64,000 nt of DNA from Legionella fallonii LLAP-10 (GCF_000953135.1 NZ_LN614827.1:2571001-2635000), one strand, 5' to 3'; positions 17,398 to 26,535 are shown, counted from the stretch's first letter. Made by a program: numbers and translations. Notes: generated by a model from the letters alone, not told the origin.

Positions 17398-18519
17398 TCA
17401 AATCTTATCTATATCATCAGGTTGAATAGTTAAGTGCTCCTGTTCACCATCAAAATCATGTTCTTCATTAAGACGAATCTGTAATCCCACATTATTTTTT
17501 GAATCAGCATACTTAATTGCATTTTCTTTCGTTATTTTGCCTTCTTTATACAAAGCTAAAAGAGCTTGATCAAAAGTTTGCATCCCTTGTTCATTACTTC
17601 GCGCCATCACCTCTTTAATTTCATCGACCTTACCTTTATCAATCAAATCGGAGATATAAGGTGAATTTAATAATATCTCAACAGCAGAGACGCGATGGTT
17701 TGCTATTCCAGGTATTAATCGTAATGAAATAATAGCGCGTAAATTTAAAGACAGGTCCATTAATAATTGCTGTTTTGCATCTTCGGGGAAAAAATTAATA
17801 ACTCGATCTAAAGCCTGATTGGCATTATTCGCATGTAGGGTAGAAATACACAAGTGCCCTGTCTCTGCATAAGCTATGGCATGTTTCATCGCATTACGAT
17901 CGCGAATTTCTCCAATTAAAATGACATCAGGCGCCTCGCGCATAGCATTTTTTAGTGCATTTTCATAATTTAAGGTATCTATACCGACTTCGCGTTGATC
18001 AACAATAGATTTTTTATGCTGATGTAAATATTCTATAGGATCTTCAATGGTTAAAATATGGCCTCTGTGATTCTCATTACGATAATTAATCATAGACGCT
18101 AATGTTGTTGACTTACCTGAGCCAGTAGCACCAACAACCAAAATCAGACCTCTTAATTCCATCATAATAGTTTTCAAAACTAGAGGTAAGCCAAGTTCTT
18201 CTATAGATGGAATTTCACCTTTAATGTAGCGAACCACCATAGCTATTTCGCCACGTTGTTTAAACAGGTTAACTCTAAAACGTCCTACTGCATTCACCGT
18301 AAATGCCATATTCAGTTCCATATTGGCATCAAATTCTTTTTGCTGCTCATCACTCATGATGGACAGAGCAATCTCAGACATTTGCTGAGATTTAATAGGG
18401 GCTTGCCCTATGGGTGAGGTAATTCCTTCAATTTTAATATTAGGAGGAGCACCTACACTAAAAAATAAATCAGAAGCCCCTTTCTCAACCATCAATTTAA
18501 AAAATGGAGTGATGTCCAT
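17398..18519 (-). CDS. pilU: Type IV pilus retraction ATPase PilU
   Basis: A 373-residue hexameric ATPase of the PilT/PilU family that powers pilus retraction with PilT at the inner membrane. It has Walker A GATGSGKST (130-138), the Asp box ILTIEDPIEYLH, Walker B DVILIGEIRD and the His box GHLCISTLHANN, all intact. The segments VEKGASDLFFSVG at the N-terminus and the long C-terminal tail favour PilU over PilT. It is followed on the same strand after 66 bp by the LegA5-like gene. Confidence 0.93.
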   Translation of the reverse strand: MDITPFFKLMVEKGASDLFFSVGAPPNIKIEGITSPIGQAPIKSQQMSEIALSIMSDEQQKEFDANMELNMAFTVNAVGRFRVNLFKQRGEIAMVVRYIKGEIPSIEELGLPLVLKTIMMELRGLILVVGATGSGKSTTLASMINYRNENHRGHILTIEDPIEYLHQHKKSIVDQREVGIDTLNYENALKNAMREAPDVILIGEIRDRNAMKHAIAYAETGHLCISTLHANNANQALDRVINFFPEDAKQQLLMDLSLNLRAIISLRLIPGIANHRVSAVEILLNSPYISDLIDKGKVDEIKEVMARSNEQGMQTFDQALLALYKEGKITKENAIKYADSKNNVGLQIRLNEEHDFDGEQEHLTIQPDDIDKI

Positions 18520-18674
18520 AAATAAACCTAAAATTTTATTTTCATAATGTAAGTTTAGCTAAGGCTTATCATTTTGCTATAATTTTCGTTCTTATAGAGC
18601 ACGAATTGATCTAATTTACAACACCTAACCCGACCTCAAAAACATTGGCCAACCACTGAGCATCTCAGCCCAGG

Positions 18675-19499
18675 CTACAATTCTACGATAGGAAATAACG
18701 GATGATCCATACTAACTCCCGCTGGCAACTCATCGACTAATCCAGGAAAATCAGGTGACGTCTTCCATGCTCTTGGTGCATGTAACATGTCATCACCCAA
18801 GAAGCGTACTGAAAATACTCTTCTACGCTGGGTACCCGCTACACCTCTAGCCATATGTAAAGTCAACATATGAAAGCAAACGACATCACCCGGTTCTAGT
18901 TCCCATCCTATAATGGGGTATTCTTCTCTGGCTTTTTCAATATCGGGCAACTCACTCAAACTACCCTCAGGAAACCATTTGGCTTGATGATCCATAAACG
19001 TTCTAGGCATAAGCCAGGGACCTAAATGTGATCCAGCAATAAACTCCAAAGTTGATGCTCTAACTACCGGATCAACTGGGATCCAAAAACTGCAATTTTG
19101 TCTTCCATTAACATTATAATAAGGTTGATCCTGATGCCACGGCGTGATTTGCCGAGTTCCAGGTTCTTTAACTAAAAGATGATCATGGTATAACCTTACT
19201 TTTTGACTCTGAGTCAATTGCATAGCAGCATAAGCCAAATTCGATTCAAAGATAATTTTTTTATAATGGGGATTACTTTGCCAGGTACAAAAATCCTCGA
19301 CAAAGTATCCGGGATCTTCAGGTCTACTAGCAACCTTGGCTCGCCAACTTAATGAAGCCAAATTCAGCTCGATACCTTCACGCAAAATGGCTATTTCTTC
19401 ATGGCTTAATAATCCTCGCAGACACACAGCCCCGGAGCATTGAAAATCATTAATCTGTGCTTTACTTAAGCTCATTTTACTCCGGTCATCTGTAATCAC
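18675..19499 (-). CDS. Phytanoyl-CoA dioxygenase (PhyH) family protein
   Basis: A 274-residue putative non-heme Fe(II)/2-oxoglutarate-dependent oxygenase of the PhyH family. The facial triad is visible as HQD in ITPWHQDQPYYN and a distal His in DVVCFHMLTLHMARG. An Arg for 2-oxoglutarate follows near RRRVFSVRFLGDD. The substrate cannot be read from the sequence. The start ATG overlaps the radA stop by 4 bp (ATGA arrangement), so the two genes are co-transcribed and translationally coupled, although no functional link is known. An 80-residue PhyH-typical N-terminus (FQCSGAVCLRGLLSHEEI) is complete. Confidence 0.87.
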   Translation of the reverse strand: MITDDRSKMSLSKAQINDFQCSGAVCLRGLLSHEEIAILREGIELNLASLSWRAKVASRPEDPGYFVEDFCTWQSNPHYKKIIFESNLAYAAMQLTQSQKVRLYHDHLLVKEPGTRQITPWHQDQPYYNVNGRQNCSFWIPVDPVVRASTLEFIAGSHLGPWLMPRTFMDHQAKWFPEGSLSELPDIEKAREEYPIIGWELEPGDVVCFHMLTLHMARGVAGTQRRRVFSVRFLGDDMLHAPRAWKTSPDFPGLVDELPAGVSMDHPLFPIVEL

Positions 19500-20848
19500 A
19501 TTTTATCCAAAACGTCACGCAGATATTTGACTGGCTCTATGATCATAGAACTGCTCTGTTGCTTAGGGGCATTAGCAAAAGGGACTATAGCGCGCTTAAA
19601 TCCATGCTTTATTGCTTCTTTAATACGTTCTTGCCCACTTTGTACTGGCCTTATTTCTCCAGCTAACCCCACCTCACCAAAAATAATGGTTTCGCTATCA
19701 AAAACACGATTGCGTAAACTAGAAACTACTGCGGCAAGTAAGGCCAAATCACTTCCTGTCTCAGTTACCTTTACACCACCTACTACATTAATAAATACAT
19801 CTTGATCGTAGGTTGCGATACCGCCATGCCGGTGCAATACTGCCAGCAAAATCGCCAATCGATTATGTTCAAGACCAACAGTCACACGTTTAGCTTGCTG
19901 TCCATGTGCTTCGTCGACTAAAGCCTGAACTTCAACTAACATAGGACGAGATCCCTCCCAGGTTACCATAACGGCACTACCAGGTGTTGGTTCAGGTTGT
20001 CGAGATAGAAAAATCGCCGAAGGATTGGCAACTTCTTTTAATCCCTTATCGGTCATAGCAAAGACGCCTAACTCATTGACTGCACCAAAACGATTTTTTA
20101 TCGCTCTGATAACTCGAAAACGACTATCACTTTGTCCTTCAAAATACAGCACGCTATCAACCATATGCTCCAAAACGCGTGGCCCTGCTAAAGTCCCCTC
20201 CTTAGTCACATGCCCCACCAGGAAAATCGCTGTTTGAGTCATTTTAGCAAAACGAACCAATTGTGCAGCCGACTCCCTCACCTGACTCACACTACCAGGT
20301 GCTGAACTGATTGTTTCTGTAAAAATAGTTTGTATCGAATCAATTACGATAATCCTTGGTTTTTCCTTTTGCGCCTGGGCAAGGATCATCTCTACCTGCG
20401 TTTCCGCCAAAAGTCGTAAGCCCGCTAAAGGTAAACTTAGCCGCTGCGCACGCATAGCAACCTGCTGCAAGGATTCTTCACCAGTAACATACAAAACGGT
20501 TTCTTGCATGGATAGATTGGCTAAAGTCTGTAGCAATAAAGTCGATTTGCCAATACCGGGGTCTCCTCCGATCAAAACCACTGATCCATAAACCAAACCG
20601 CCCCCCAAAACTCTATTTAACTCAGATAGGCCACAATCCATGCGCACTTCTTTATCCATAACTACATCTTCAACTGCGGTAATGGTCGAACGTTGATTAG
20701 CCCACTGACCACCACGTGGCGAAGAACTGACAGATGCTATTCCTTCTTCAAAAACCGCGTTCCAAGCGCCGCATTGCGTACACTGCCCTGCCCATTGCTT
20801 AAAGGTCGCCGCACACTGGCTGCAGACGAAATGGGTTTTTGTTTTCAT
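19496..20848 (-). CDS. radA: DNA repair protein RadA
   Basis: A RecA-like branch-migration ATPase of recombination repair. The 450-residue protein starts with the zinc ribbon Cys9-x2-Cys12...Cys23-x2-Cys26. The RecA-like core follows, with Walker A GGDPGIGKSTLL near residue 94 and the RadA-specific KNRFG motif in AIKNRFGAVNE. The C-terminal Lon-protease-like domain (VNVVGGVKVTETGSDLAL) is present without a catalytic Ser-Lys pair, as usual for RadA. It is first of a two-gene unit with the PhyH-type gene, which overlaps it by 4 bp. Confidence 0.96.
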   Translation of the reverse strand: MKTKTHFVCSQCAATFKQWAGQCTQCGAWNAVFEEGIASVSSSPRGGQWANQRSTITAVEDVVMDKEVRMDCGLSELNRVLGGGLVYGSVVLIGGDPGIGKSTLLLQTLANLSMQETVLYVTGEESLQQVAMRAQRLSLPLAGLRLLAETQVEMILAQAQKEKPRIIVIDSIQTIFTETISSAPGSVSQVRESAAQLVRFAKMTQTAIFLVGHVTKEGTLAGPRVLEHMVDSVLYFEGQSDSRFRVIRAIKNRFGAVNELGVFAMTDKGLKEVANPSAIFLSRQPEPTPGSAVMVTWEGSRPMLVEVQALVDEAHGQQAKRVTVGLEHNRLAILLAVLHRHGGIATYDQDVFINVVGGVKVTETGSDLALLAAVVSSLRNRVFDSETIIFGEVGLAGEIRPVQSGQERIKEAIKHGFKRAIVPFANAPKQQSSSMIIEPVKYLRDVLDKM

Positions 20849-20946
20849 TTATCTAACCTTATTCGATCTTTTGAATGCAAAGAATAACAGAATCAATGAA
20901 CTTGAAAAGAACCATGAGAATGATTTTAATGTTCATCTATTAATCA

Positions 20947-20979
20947 CTTAATGATTCCTTAAGAAATATCGGGTAGCAT
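20947..20979 (+). promoter_or_regulatory. PmrA-like box and -10 of the 372-residue gene
   Basis: CTTAATGAT-TC-CTTAAGAAA (20947-20966) gives two CTTAA cores 11 bp apart. After 7 nt comes TAGCAT (20974-20979) as a possible -10. The match to cTTAATatT-N2-cTTAATatT is good in the first half and partial in the second. Confidence 0.6.
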
Positions 20980-21017
20980 ACGGCAAATTTTTTGTTGAAA
21001 CAGAAGAGGAACACATT

Positions 21018-22136
21018 ATGCCACAATTTACCAGCGATCAAGATCCTGTAATTGCATTAACCCTATTAAGACAGTCTTTTGCCAAAAAGATAATGGATGC
21101 GGGCAACTCTTCTGATTTGGAAACAAAAATTCGATTAGCCGATGAAGTAGTAAAGGAATATGATGAATCCATACCGAATCTATCTATTATGGATAAATAC
21201 CAAGAAAGCAAGGAAGAACCAGCTATTGTATTACTAAGAAAAGAATTACGTAGCCAGTTAGATGTAGCCACACGAATGGCCGATAGATATAGCGAACAGT
21301 TTAAAATAGCTCAAGAAAAAGCTGCCGAAAAACAAGCAAAAAAAGATCGCTATATAAAACTATCCATGAACTCATTAGATGCACAAATACAGCTAATTCG
21401 GGAAATAGAATATAAAGATATTCCCAATTTGCCAGAACTCCAACAAATTGCCGATGAATTGCACCAAACACTAACAAAAATACGCGATGAATATGAAACT
21501 CATATTAAAACGGGTAAACGTAACGGTCAAACTATCAGCCTCCAGGAGGCCTGGAAATTAATTGACAAGCAATGGGAATTCGCAATAGCAACATATCACG
21601 CAGCTCGCGCCAATTTGGTTCAAAGATTACAACAACCTCTAAAAACAGCAGCAGAAGAAGCTGTAGGTGTAGTCAGGGCCCAAAGAGCAAGAACAGTTAT
21701 AGGAAAAATTGATAAGGTTCTAGAAGAGCTTACAAACAAAATTGATGGGATTGGTCACAGCCACCCAGAAGCTAAGAATGTGGCTAAAAATTTACATGCA
21801 ACATTGCTCGAAGCTAGAGATAATTATTTTGTTCAGCTGGTTAATGGCGAAGAAAATGGCGAGACTATAGACGCTGACGAAGCAGGAACATTATTCAAAG
21901 CGCGATGCAAATTAGCAATAAGTGTTGCCATGCCCACCTTAGAAAAAGACTTAAGCTGGGGTGACTACCTGAAAAACATGCTAAAAGCTATTGTCAATGC
22001 TGCAATTTATGTAGTGACTCTGGGTCATGTTAATGGCTTCTTTGCTTACTCTAAATCAGAAGCTAGTGAAGTGGTAGCTACCGCAGATGAAGAATTGCAA
22101 CACGCAGATCAGATAAGCTTTTCTCCTCAAATATAA
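21018..22136 (+). CDS. Effector candidate sharing the LegA5-like C-terminal module
   Basis: A 372-residue helical protein without signal peptide. The first 110 residues are unlike anything I know. From about residue 120 it is collinear with residues 660-914 of the LegA5-like protein. Two roughly 90-residue units are joined by the near-identical linker LVQRLQQPLKTAAEEAVG, and the amphipathic-to-hydrophobic tail KNMLKAIVNAAIYVVTLG closes it. It therefore looks like the C-terminal half of that effector with a different head. A PmrA-like box with correctly placed -10 precedes it. GAGGAACACATT precedes the ATG. The hydrophobic tail may bind or insert into a host membrane, which is inference. Function unknown. 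Confidence 0.82.
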   Translation: MPQFTSDQDPVIALTLLRQSFAKKIMDAGNSSDLETKIRLADEVVKEYDESIPNLSIMDKYQESKEEPAIVLLRKELRSQLDVATRMADRYSEQFKIAQEKAAEKQAKKDRYIKLSMNSLDAQIQLIREIEYKDIPNLPELQQIADELHQTLTKIRDEYETHIKTGKRNGQTISLQEAWKLIDKQWEFAIATYHAARANLVQRLQQPLKTAAEEAVGVVRAQRARTVIGKIDKVLEELTNKIDGIGHSHPEAKNVAKNLHATLLEARDNYFVQLVNGEENGETIDADEAGTLFKARCKLAISVAMPTLEKDLSWGDYLKNMLKAIVNAAIYVVTLGHVNGFFAYSKSEASEVVATADEELQHADQISFSPQI

Positions 22137-22166
22137 GCAAGTCGCCTTATCCTCAAAATAAGTTAA

Positions 22167-22218
22167 TTATAAACCCGATAAATAATGATTTTTAAATCAG
22201 CATTTACCGGGTTTATAA
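22167..22218 (+). terminator. Terminator-like hairpin
   Basis: TTATAAACCCG (22167-22177) pairs with CGGGTTTATAA (22208-22218), with further A/T pairing (ATAAAT/ATTTA) inside. It lies 30 nt after the stop of the 372-residue gene. No clean T-run follows, so the strength is uncertain. Confidence 0.6.
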
Positions 22219-22329
22219 TGTTATGGCTGTTTTAAATTAACCCAAATGGATTGAATTTCTTTCAGCGCAAAAGAATATTAGAATGAAATTTACAAAAATA
22301 GGAGTAAATGAATGATTTTTTTTTAATCA

Positions 22330-22362
22330 CTTAATATTTTCTTAAGGCTTATGGTTTATTAT
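22330..22362 (+). promoter_or_regulatory. PmrA-like box and -10 of the 308-residue gene
   Basis: CTTAATATT-TT-CTTAAGGCT (22330-22349): the first half site is a perfect consensus match and the second matches CTTAA. Seven nt later TATTAT (22357-22362) is a strong -10. Confidence 0.68.
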
Positions 22363-22403
22363 TACGCAACGATAACTTTTTATTGTCACTAAAGGAAGCC
22401 ATT

Positions 22404-23330
22404 ATGCCAAAAGTTAAAAACCCAGCGCAAATTTTGAAAGAAGTTCATACAAAATTAACGTCTATGATAAAAGAGGCGACCAACGCAGGGAAATCTCCAG
22501 AAGAGCAAGCTAAAACTCTTAACAATGCTATTTATACCTATAAAACAGCTATGGATAATCTTAAAACATCTGTATTAATTCATCACACAAAATATAAAGA
22601 AGTTGATGGTCTAAAAGTTTTTTCAGAAGATAAACTTCAAGACAAACTTTATTCTGTGCTGGAGTTAGGAGAGAAAGCTCACCGATTACAACGCGAAGCC
22701 GGAGTTGCTGTTAACGAAGCACATGCTGAAAAACAACAGCAAGCAGAACAAGCTAAAAAGCAGCAAGAAGAAGAGCAAGCTAAAAAGCAACAGGAAGAAA
22801 AGGCTGCTGAAGAAGCGTTACAAGCAGTTTTAGCTGCAGAAGCTAAAGAACAACAAGCTAAGAAAAATGTGGAACAAAAGAAAGCTTCAGTTATATTAAA
22901 GAAAATTGATGCAATCTTATGGAGTCTACACGAGAAGACTAATGAAATTGGCGGTACTTACCCTGAAGCCCATACTATAGCCGAAGACTTACATAATACT
23001 TTGACCGAAGCTCGTGATGAATATGGCTATCAACTAGCAAATGGTGTGGATTATGACGGTAACCCTATAAGCTTCGAAGACGCAGGTGATTTATTTAAAG
23101 AGACTTGCCAAGCAGCGGTTGAATCAGCAACGCCTGCATTAGAAAAAGATTTAGGCTGGGGCGAATTCCTCAAAAACATATTGAAAGCAATTGTTAATGC
23201 TGTGTTCTATGTAGCTACTATAGGTAATGTGAGTGGTTTCTTTGCTTATAGTAAAGGATCGGCTGATAAAGTTGCCGTAATTAATGAAGAATTACAAGAT
23301 TTAGATGTAAGCAAGCCAAGCTTCAATTAA
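22404..23330 (+). CDS. Effector candidate with coiled coil and single LegA5-like C-terminal unit
   Basis: A 308-residue helical protein. Residues about 100-160 are a Gln/Glu/Lys/Ala-rich coiled coil (QQAEQAKKQQEEEQAKKQQE). From about residue 165 it carries one copy of the unit that occurs twice in the LegA5-like protein (KKIDAILWSLHEKTNEIGG, YPEAHTIAEDLHNTL, ARDEY), then the tail KNILKAIVNAVFYVATIG and FFAYSKGSA. I chose the ATG at 22404, with AAAGGAAG at good spacing, rather than an upstream in-frame TTG at 22383. A PmrA-like box and -10 lie 42-74 nt upstream. It probably arose by duplication from its neighbour or a shared ancestor. Function unknown. Confidence 0.82.
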   Translation: MPKVKNPAQILKEVHTKLTSMIKEATNAGKSPEEQAKTLNNAIYTYKTAMDNLKTSVLIHHTKYKEVDGLKVFSEDKLQDKLYSVLELGEKAHRLQREAGVAVNEAHAEKQQQAEQAKKQQEEEQAKKQQEEKAAEEALQAVLAAEAKEQQAKKNVEQKKASVILKKIDAILWSLHEKTNEIGGTYPEAHTIAEDLHNTLTEARDEYGYQLANGVDYDGNPISFEDAGDLFKETCQAAVESATPALEKDLGWGEFLKNILKAIVNAVFYVATIGNVSGFFAYSKGSADKVAVINEELQDLDVSKPSFN

Positions 23331-23348
23331 TCTGCGTACTTATTCAAA

Positions 23349-23380
23349 GAAATGTGGCTATCAAGCCACATTTCTTTTTC
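23349..23380 (+). terminator. Rho-independent terminator
   Basis: GAAATGTGGCT (23349-23359), loop ATCA, AGCCACATTTC (23364-23374), then TTTTTC. A perfect 11-bp stem with T-run closes the coiled-coil effector gene. Confidence 0.88.
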
Positions 23381-23565
23381 TATCTAGCACTTATTACCAT
23401 CTTGTTTACTAAGCTTGTAATCCATAATTTCATCACCAAAACAACTTCGAACGTGTTAATTAATTAATATTTTCTGCCCCTTCAAATAACGAACATTAAA
23501 ATCCAAGTTGAATCCTCATATTAACTCAGTATAATCTTTGCATTTCATGGGAGCAGAGCAACCTA

Positions 23566-23796
23566 ATGAGCAAAGGCATTCATTTCGAACAATCAGTTAC
23601 TGAACTGGAAGAAATTGTGAAACAATTGGAAAAGGGAGAGTTATCGCTTGAGGACTCGCTGAAACAATTTGAGAAAGGAATCAGTTTAGCCAGGCGTTGT
23701 CAGGATGTTTTGCATCAAGCAGAGCAAAGAATAGAAACGCTAACTGCTGCCAATACTACACTTGAACTTAAATCGGATGAACAAGAAAGTGATTAA
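23566..23796 (+). CDS. xseB: Exodeoxyribonuclease VII small subunit
   Basis: A 76-residue subunit of ExoVII, which degrades single-stranded DNA as an XseA-XseB complex in the cytoplasm. The sequence shows the family pattern [32 protein letters not shown] region (residues 6-37) and [14 protein letters not shown]. The length is normal. AGCAGAGCAACCTA precedes the ATG and gives a modest ribosome-binding site. The 3' end overlaps the start of ispA, an arrangement common in gammaproteobacteria (xseB-ispA). The large subunit gene is not in this window. Confidence 0.95.
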   Translation: MSKGIHFEQSVTELEEIVKQLEKGELSLEDSLKQFEKGISLARRCQDVLHQAEQRIETLTAANTTLELKSDEQESD

Positions 23797-24730
23797 TCAT
23801 TATAGCCAACGTCATGAGACGTTTCTTGAACAAATACTGAACCAAACTACAATTTCGGCAGATCTAATTCGCTCCGCGATGCATTATACATTATTTCCAG
23901 GAGGAAAAAGGATGAGACCCATTCTTGTCTATCTGGCTGGTGAATTAATTGATGTCGATATTAAAGTACTGGATGTTATTGCCGCAGCATTAGAGCTAAC
24001 CCATTGCTACTCCCTCATTCATGATGACCTTCCTGCTATGGACAACGATGATCTACGCCGTGGCAAACCCAGTTGTCACAAGGCTTATGACGAAGCAACC
24101 GCTATCTTAGTAGGTGATGGAATGCAAGCCTTAGCCATTGAAGTATTATTAACCCGACTCCCTTCTCTCCTTGAGCCAGCTCAGGTAGTCGCTGTGACGC
24201 AAGCATTGGTCAATGCCAGCGGAGTCAGCGGCATGGTGAGCGGTCAAAGTCTTGACTTATCGGAGTTAAGTAAATCCTCAATTACTGAAGAACAGCTAAG
24301 AGAAATTCATCAACTGAAAACCGGACGATTGATCTCTGCATGTTTTGAAATGGTTTTGGCAGCAAGGCCATCTATAGATCAAACGACAATCAATGCACTA
24401 AAAACTTATGCCGGCCATATAGGGTTAGTATTTCAAATGCAAGATGACTATTTAGATCACTATGCCCCAGCCAATCTACTAGGTAAAGGGCGCTCATCTG
24501 ATTTAGCGAATGAAAAAACTACTTTTGCAACTTTATTTACTAAACAGCAATTAGAAAAAGAAATCACTCTTCATTATCAAACTGCCATAGACTCTTTAAA
24601 GCCATTTGCTGAAAAAGCAAACACATTAATTGAGTTAACCAAGCAATTACAAAATCGCAGTAATTTATCGCAAGATGAACATCCGTCATTGATAAAAGAA
24701 CAAAGTAGCTTATCTTTAGAGTCTAAATAA
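23777..24730 (+). CDS. ispA: Farnesyl diphosphate synthase (polyprenyl synthetase)
   Basis: Condenses IPP with DMAPP and GPP to farnesyl diphosphate, precursor of quinone tails and undecaprenyl phosphate. The first aspartate-rich motif [14 protein letters not shown] and the second, DDYLD in QMQDDYLD, are both present, with GGKRMRP near the N-terminus. From this ATG the protein is 317 residues, slightly longer than E. coli IspA (299) because of a C-terminal Ser/Gln-rich extension. A TTG at 23762 would add 5 residues and is less likely. The start lies inside xseB (20-bp overlap), which implies coupling. The second motif ends without the usual long GKxxxxD spacing change, so the product length is inferred from family context. 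Confidence 0.94.
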   Translation: MNKKVINHYSQRHETFLEQILNQTTISADLIRSAMHYTLFPGGKRMRPILVYLAGELIDVDIKVLDVIAAALELTHCYSLIHDDLPAMDNDDLRRGKPSCHKAYDEATAILVGDGMQALAIEVLLTRLPSLLEPAQVVAVTQALVNASGVSGMVSGQSLDLSELSKSSITEEQLREIHQLKTGRLISACFEMVLAARPSIDQTTINALKTYAGHIGLVFQMQDDYLDHYAPANLLGKGRSSDLANEKTTFATLFTKQQLEKEITLHYQTAIDSLKPFAEKANTLIELTKQLQNRSNLSQDEHPSLIKEQSSLSLESK

Positions 24731-24747
24731 CCCAGATCGTACTCATC

Positions 24748-24804
24748 TGTCATCCAAAGCGCAGCGAAGGAAAATCTTTAGTCGTCAGCTCCTCTGGATG
24801 ACGG
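24748..24804. repeat. TCATCCAG-type palindromic element, copy 2
   Basis: CTGTCATCCA (24748-24757) faces TGGATGACGG (24795-24804). The inner sequence GCGCAGCGAAGGA matches the copy at 11909-11999 read on the opposite strand. It lies in the gap between the convergent ispA and bioC genes. Confidence 0.6.
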
Positions 24805-24899
24805 TTGTCTAACCTGACAATACGTTTAGAATATTTTTCGCCCAACATAATCAAGATATAACTATCGATGATACAGCGTAAACTCTTTCGAGGAATTTC

Positions 24900-25760
24900 T
24901 TAATCCGTTTTTCTGCGTATTTGAGCAATTGGAATCAACGTTTCTGTGCCTGAAGCAGTTTGACGTTGCTCTCCTTTCCAAGCATGTCCGTAAACTACTT
25001 CGTAGGTTAGCGGGTATTTTCCTTGTTCTGTGTGCATTGAGACATAATTCTTTTCAAATTGTTGCCAAGAATGCTTACCGGTTAATCCTGGGTTTCGTTC
25101 CGGATTAATATTCCTCACTCCTTGGTTTTTTAAAGATTTTAATAGCTTAGGCAAAGTTTCATAGTGAACCGCTAATAACTCCATATCCATGACAGGATCT
25201 AAAAAGCGTTCCGCCATAAGACAATCACCGATATCATGCATATCGACAAATTCATTGACATGAGCATGATGATTCACTCCTGACCAGGCAGACTTTAACT
25301 CTTTAAAAGTATCGGGCCCTAAGGTAGTAAACATGAGGCAGCCATTAACATTCATCACCCTATTAAGTTCTCGGAAAACCTGCGGCAAAGCCCCTCCCCA
25401 ATGAATCACTTGATTGGCGAAGACCAAATCAAAACTTCCTGTGGCAAAAGGCATACTCCTCATGTCAGCAGCAATTAAAGACCATTTACGCCACCAACTT
25501 TGTTTTTTTCTTGCCTCTGCTAACATTGCAGGAGCCAAATCTAAACCAAAAACTTGGGCCTTAGGAAACATTAATGATAACTCATGGGAAAATGCACCCG
25601 GACCACATCCCAAATCAAGAATACGTTTGGGAGAAATCTTTAAATAGTGTAAGCGTTCGAATAAACGCATTCCTATTTCTTGCTGTACTTTAGCGACCAG
25701 CTCATATTGTGGAGCACTTCGATTAAATGCCTTGCTAATTTCATTTTTGACAGCCATCAT
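24900..25760 (-). CDS. bioC: Malonyl-ACP O-methyltransferase BioC
   Basis: A 286-residue SAM-dependent methyltransferase that caps malonyl-ACP to start pimelate synthesis for biotin. SAM motif I is ILDLGCGPGAF, followed by an acidic residue in VFGLDLAPAML and motif II FDLVFANQVIHWG. The N-terminal segment VKNEISKAFNRSAPQYE is typical of BioC. It stands alone rather than in a bio operon, and is divergent from comF with under 40 bp between starts. Many related methyltransferases exist, but the AFNRSAPQY start and ANQVIHW box favour BioC. Confidence 0.85.
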   Translation of the reverse strand: MMAVKNEISKAFNRSAPQYELVAKVQQEIGMRLFERLHYLKISPKRILDLGCGPGAFSHELSLMFPKAQVFGLDLAPAMLAEARKKQSWWRKWSLIAADMRSMPFATGSFDLVFANQVIHWGGALPQVFRELNRVMNVNGCLMFTTLGPDTFKELKSAWSGVNHHAHVNEFVDMHDIGDCLMAERFLDPVMDMELLAVHYETLPKLLKSLKNQGVRNINPERNPGLTGKHSWQQFEKNYVSMHTEQGKYPLTYEVVYGHAWKGEQRQTASGTETLIPIAQIRRKTD

Positions 25761-25799
25761 AAGAACCAGGGAAAAGTTAATACAGGGAATCCAACACTC

Positions 25800-26504
25800 G
25801 TGCGCCAGAAACTACTTAGTATAGCACAGACTTTGCGTCTGCCTTCAATATGCACACTTTGTAACCAATTCCATAAAAGCTCTTTAGCAGTATGCTCCTA
25901 CTGTGCTAAATACATTAAACCCTTAGGCCTTGCTTGCCGTTCTTGCGCCTATCCTCTTCCTGATGAAGGTTATATGCTCTGTGGTCAATGCATTAAAAAA
26001 CCACCGGCGTTTAATAATGCTTTGATACACTATATTTTTGAAGAGCCATTACGCTCTTTGCTGCATCAATTTAAATACCATAACGGACTCTATCTTACTT
26101 CTTTTCTTGGTCAGTTAATGCTTCACTCCATACAAAAACAGCCTATTGCTGCTCAATGTTTAATCCCTGTCCCTATGCACCCACAAAGACTGAAACAACG
26201 AGGATTTAACCAAGCAGTGGTCTTGGCCAAATTCTTATCACGAAAGCTAAATCTCCCTTATGATCCCGTGAGTTGTCAAAAGATAATTAATACTCAACCT
26301 CAAGCCAGCCTGGATAGCGAGCAAAGGAAAAAAAATTTACGAAAAGCTTTTCGTGTACATCCATTGCCTTACCAGCATGTCGTTTTAATTGATGATCTGT
26401 TAACAACCGGAAGTACCGCTAATGAATTAGCACGTGCCATAAAAAAGACAGGAGTGAAACAAGTGGATGTTTGGTGTTGTGCCAGAACTATCAGTAAAAG
26501 GTAG
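25800..26504 (+). CDS. comF: ComF-family phosphoribosyltransferase-like protein
   Basis: A protein linked with DNA uptake and competence (ComF/GntX family). It has a double zinc ribbon at the N-terminus (CTLC, CSYC, CRSC and CGQC pairs). The PRTase-like core follows with LIPVPMHPQRLKQRGFNQA and the pyrophosphate-binding loop VVLIDDLLTTGSTANE. The open frame extends upstream into bioC on the other strand. I chose GTG 25800 (VRQKLLSIAQTL), which gives 234 residues, the usual size. Earlier starts would overlap bioC. The stop codon lies inside the terminator stem. ComF is needed for transformation in naturally competent bacteria, including Legionella. Confidence 0.9.
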   Translation: MRQKLLSIAQTLRLPSICTLCNQFHKSSLAVCSYCAKYIKPLGLACRSCAYPLPDEGYMLCGQCIKKPPAFNNALIHYIFEEPLRSLLHQFKYHNGLYLTSFLGQLMLHSIQKQPIAAQCLIPVPMHPQRLKQRGFNQAVVLAKFLSRKLNLPYDPVSCQKIINTQPQASLDSEQRKKNLRKAFRVHPLPYQHVVLIDDLLTTGSTANELARAIKKTGVKQVDVWCCARTISKR

Positions 26505-26535
26505 CAACTACGTCCAGTAGTTGCTACCTTTTAGC
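26496..26535. terminator. Bidirectional terminator overlapping the comF stop
   Basis: AAAAGGTAGCAACTAC (26496-26511), loop GTCCA, GTAGTTGCTACCTTTT (26517-26532): a perfect 16-bp stem with A-run before and T-run after. The comF TAG stop (26502-26504) is within the left arm. It serves comF and the convergent protease gene. Confidence 0.92.
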
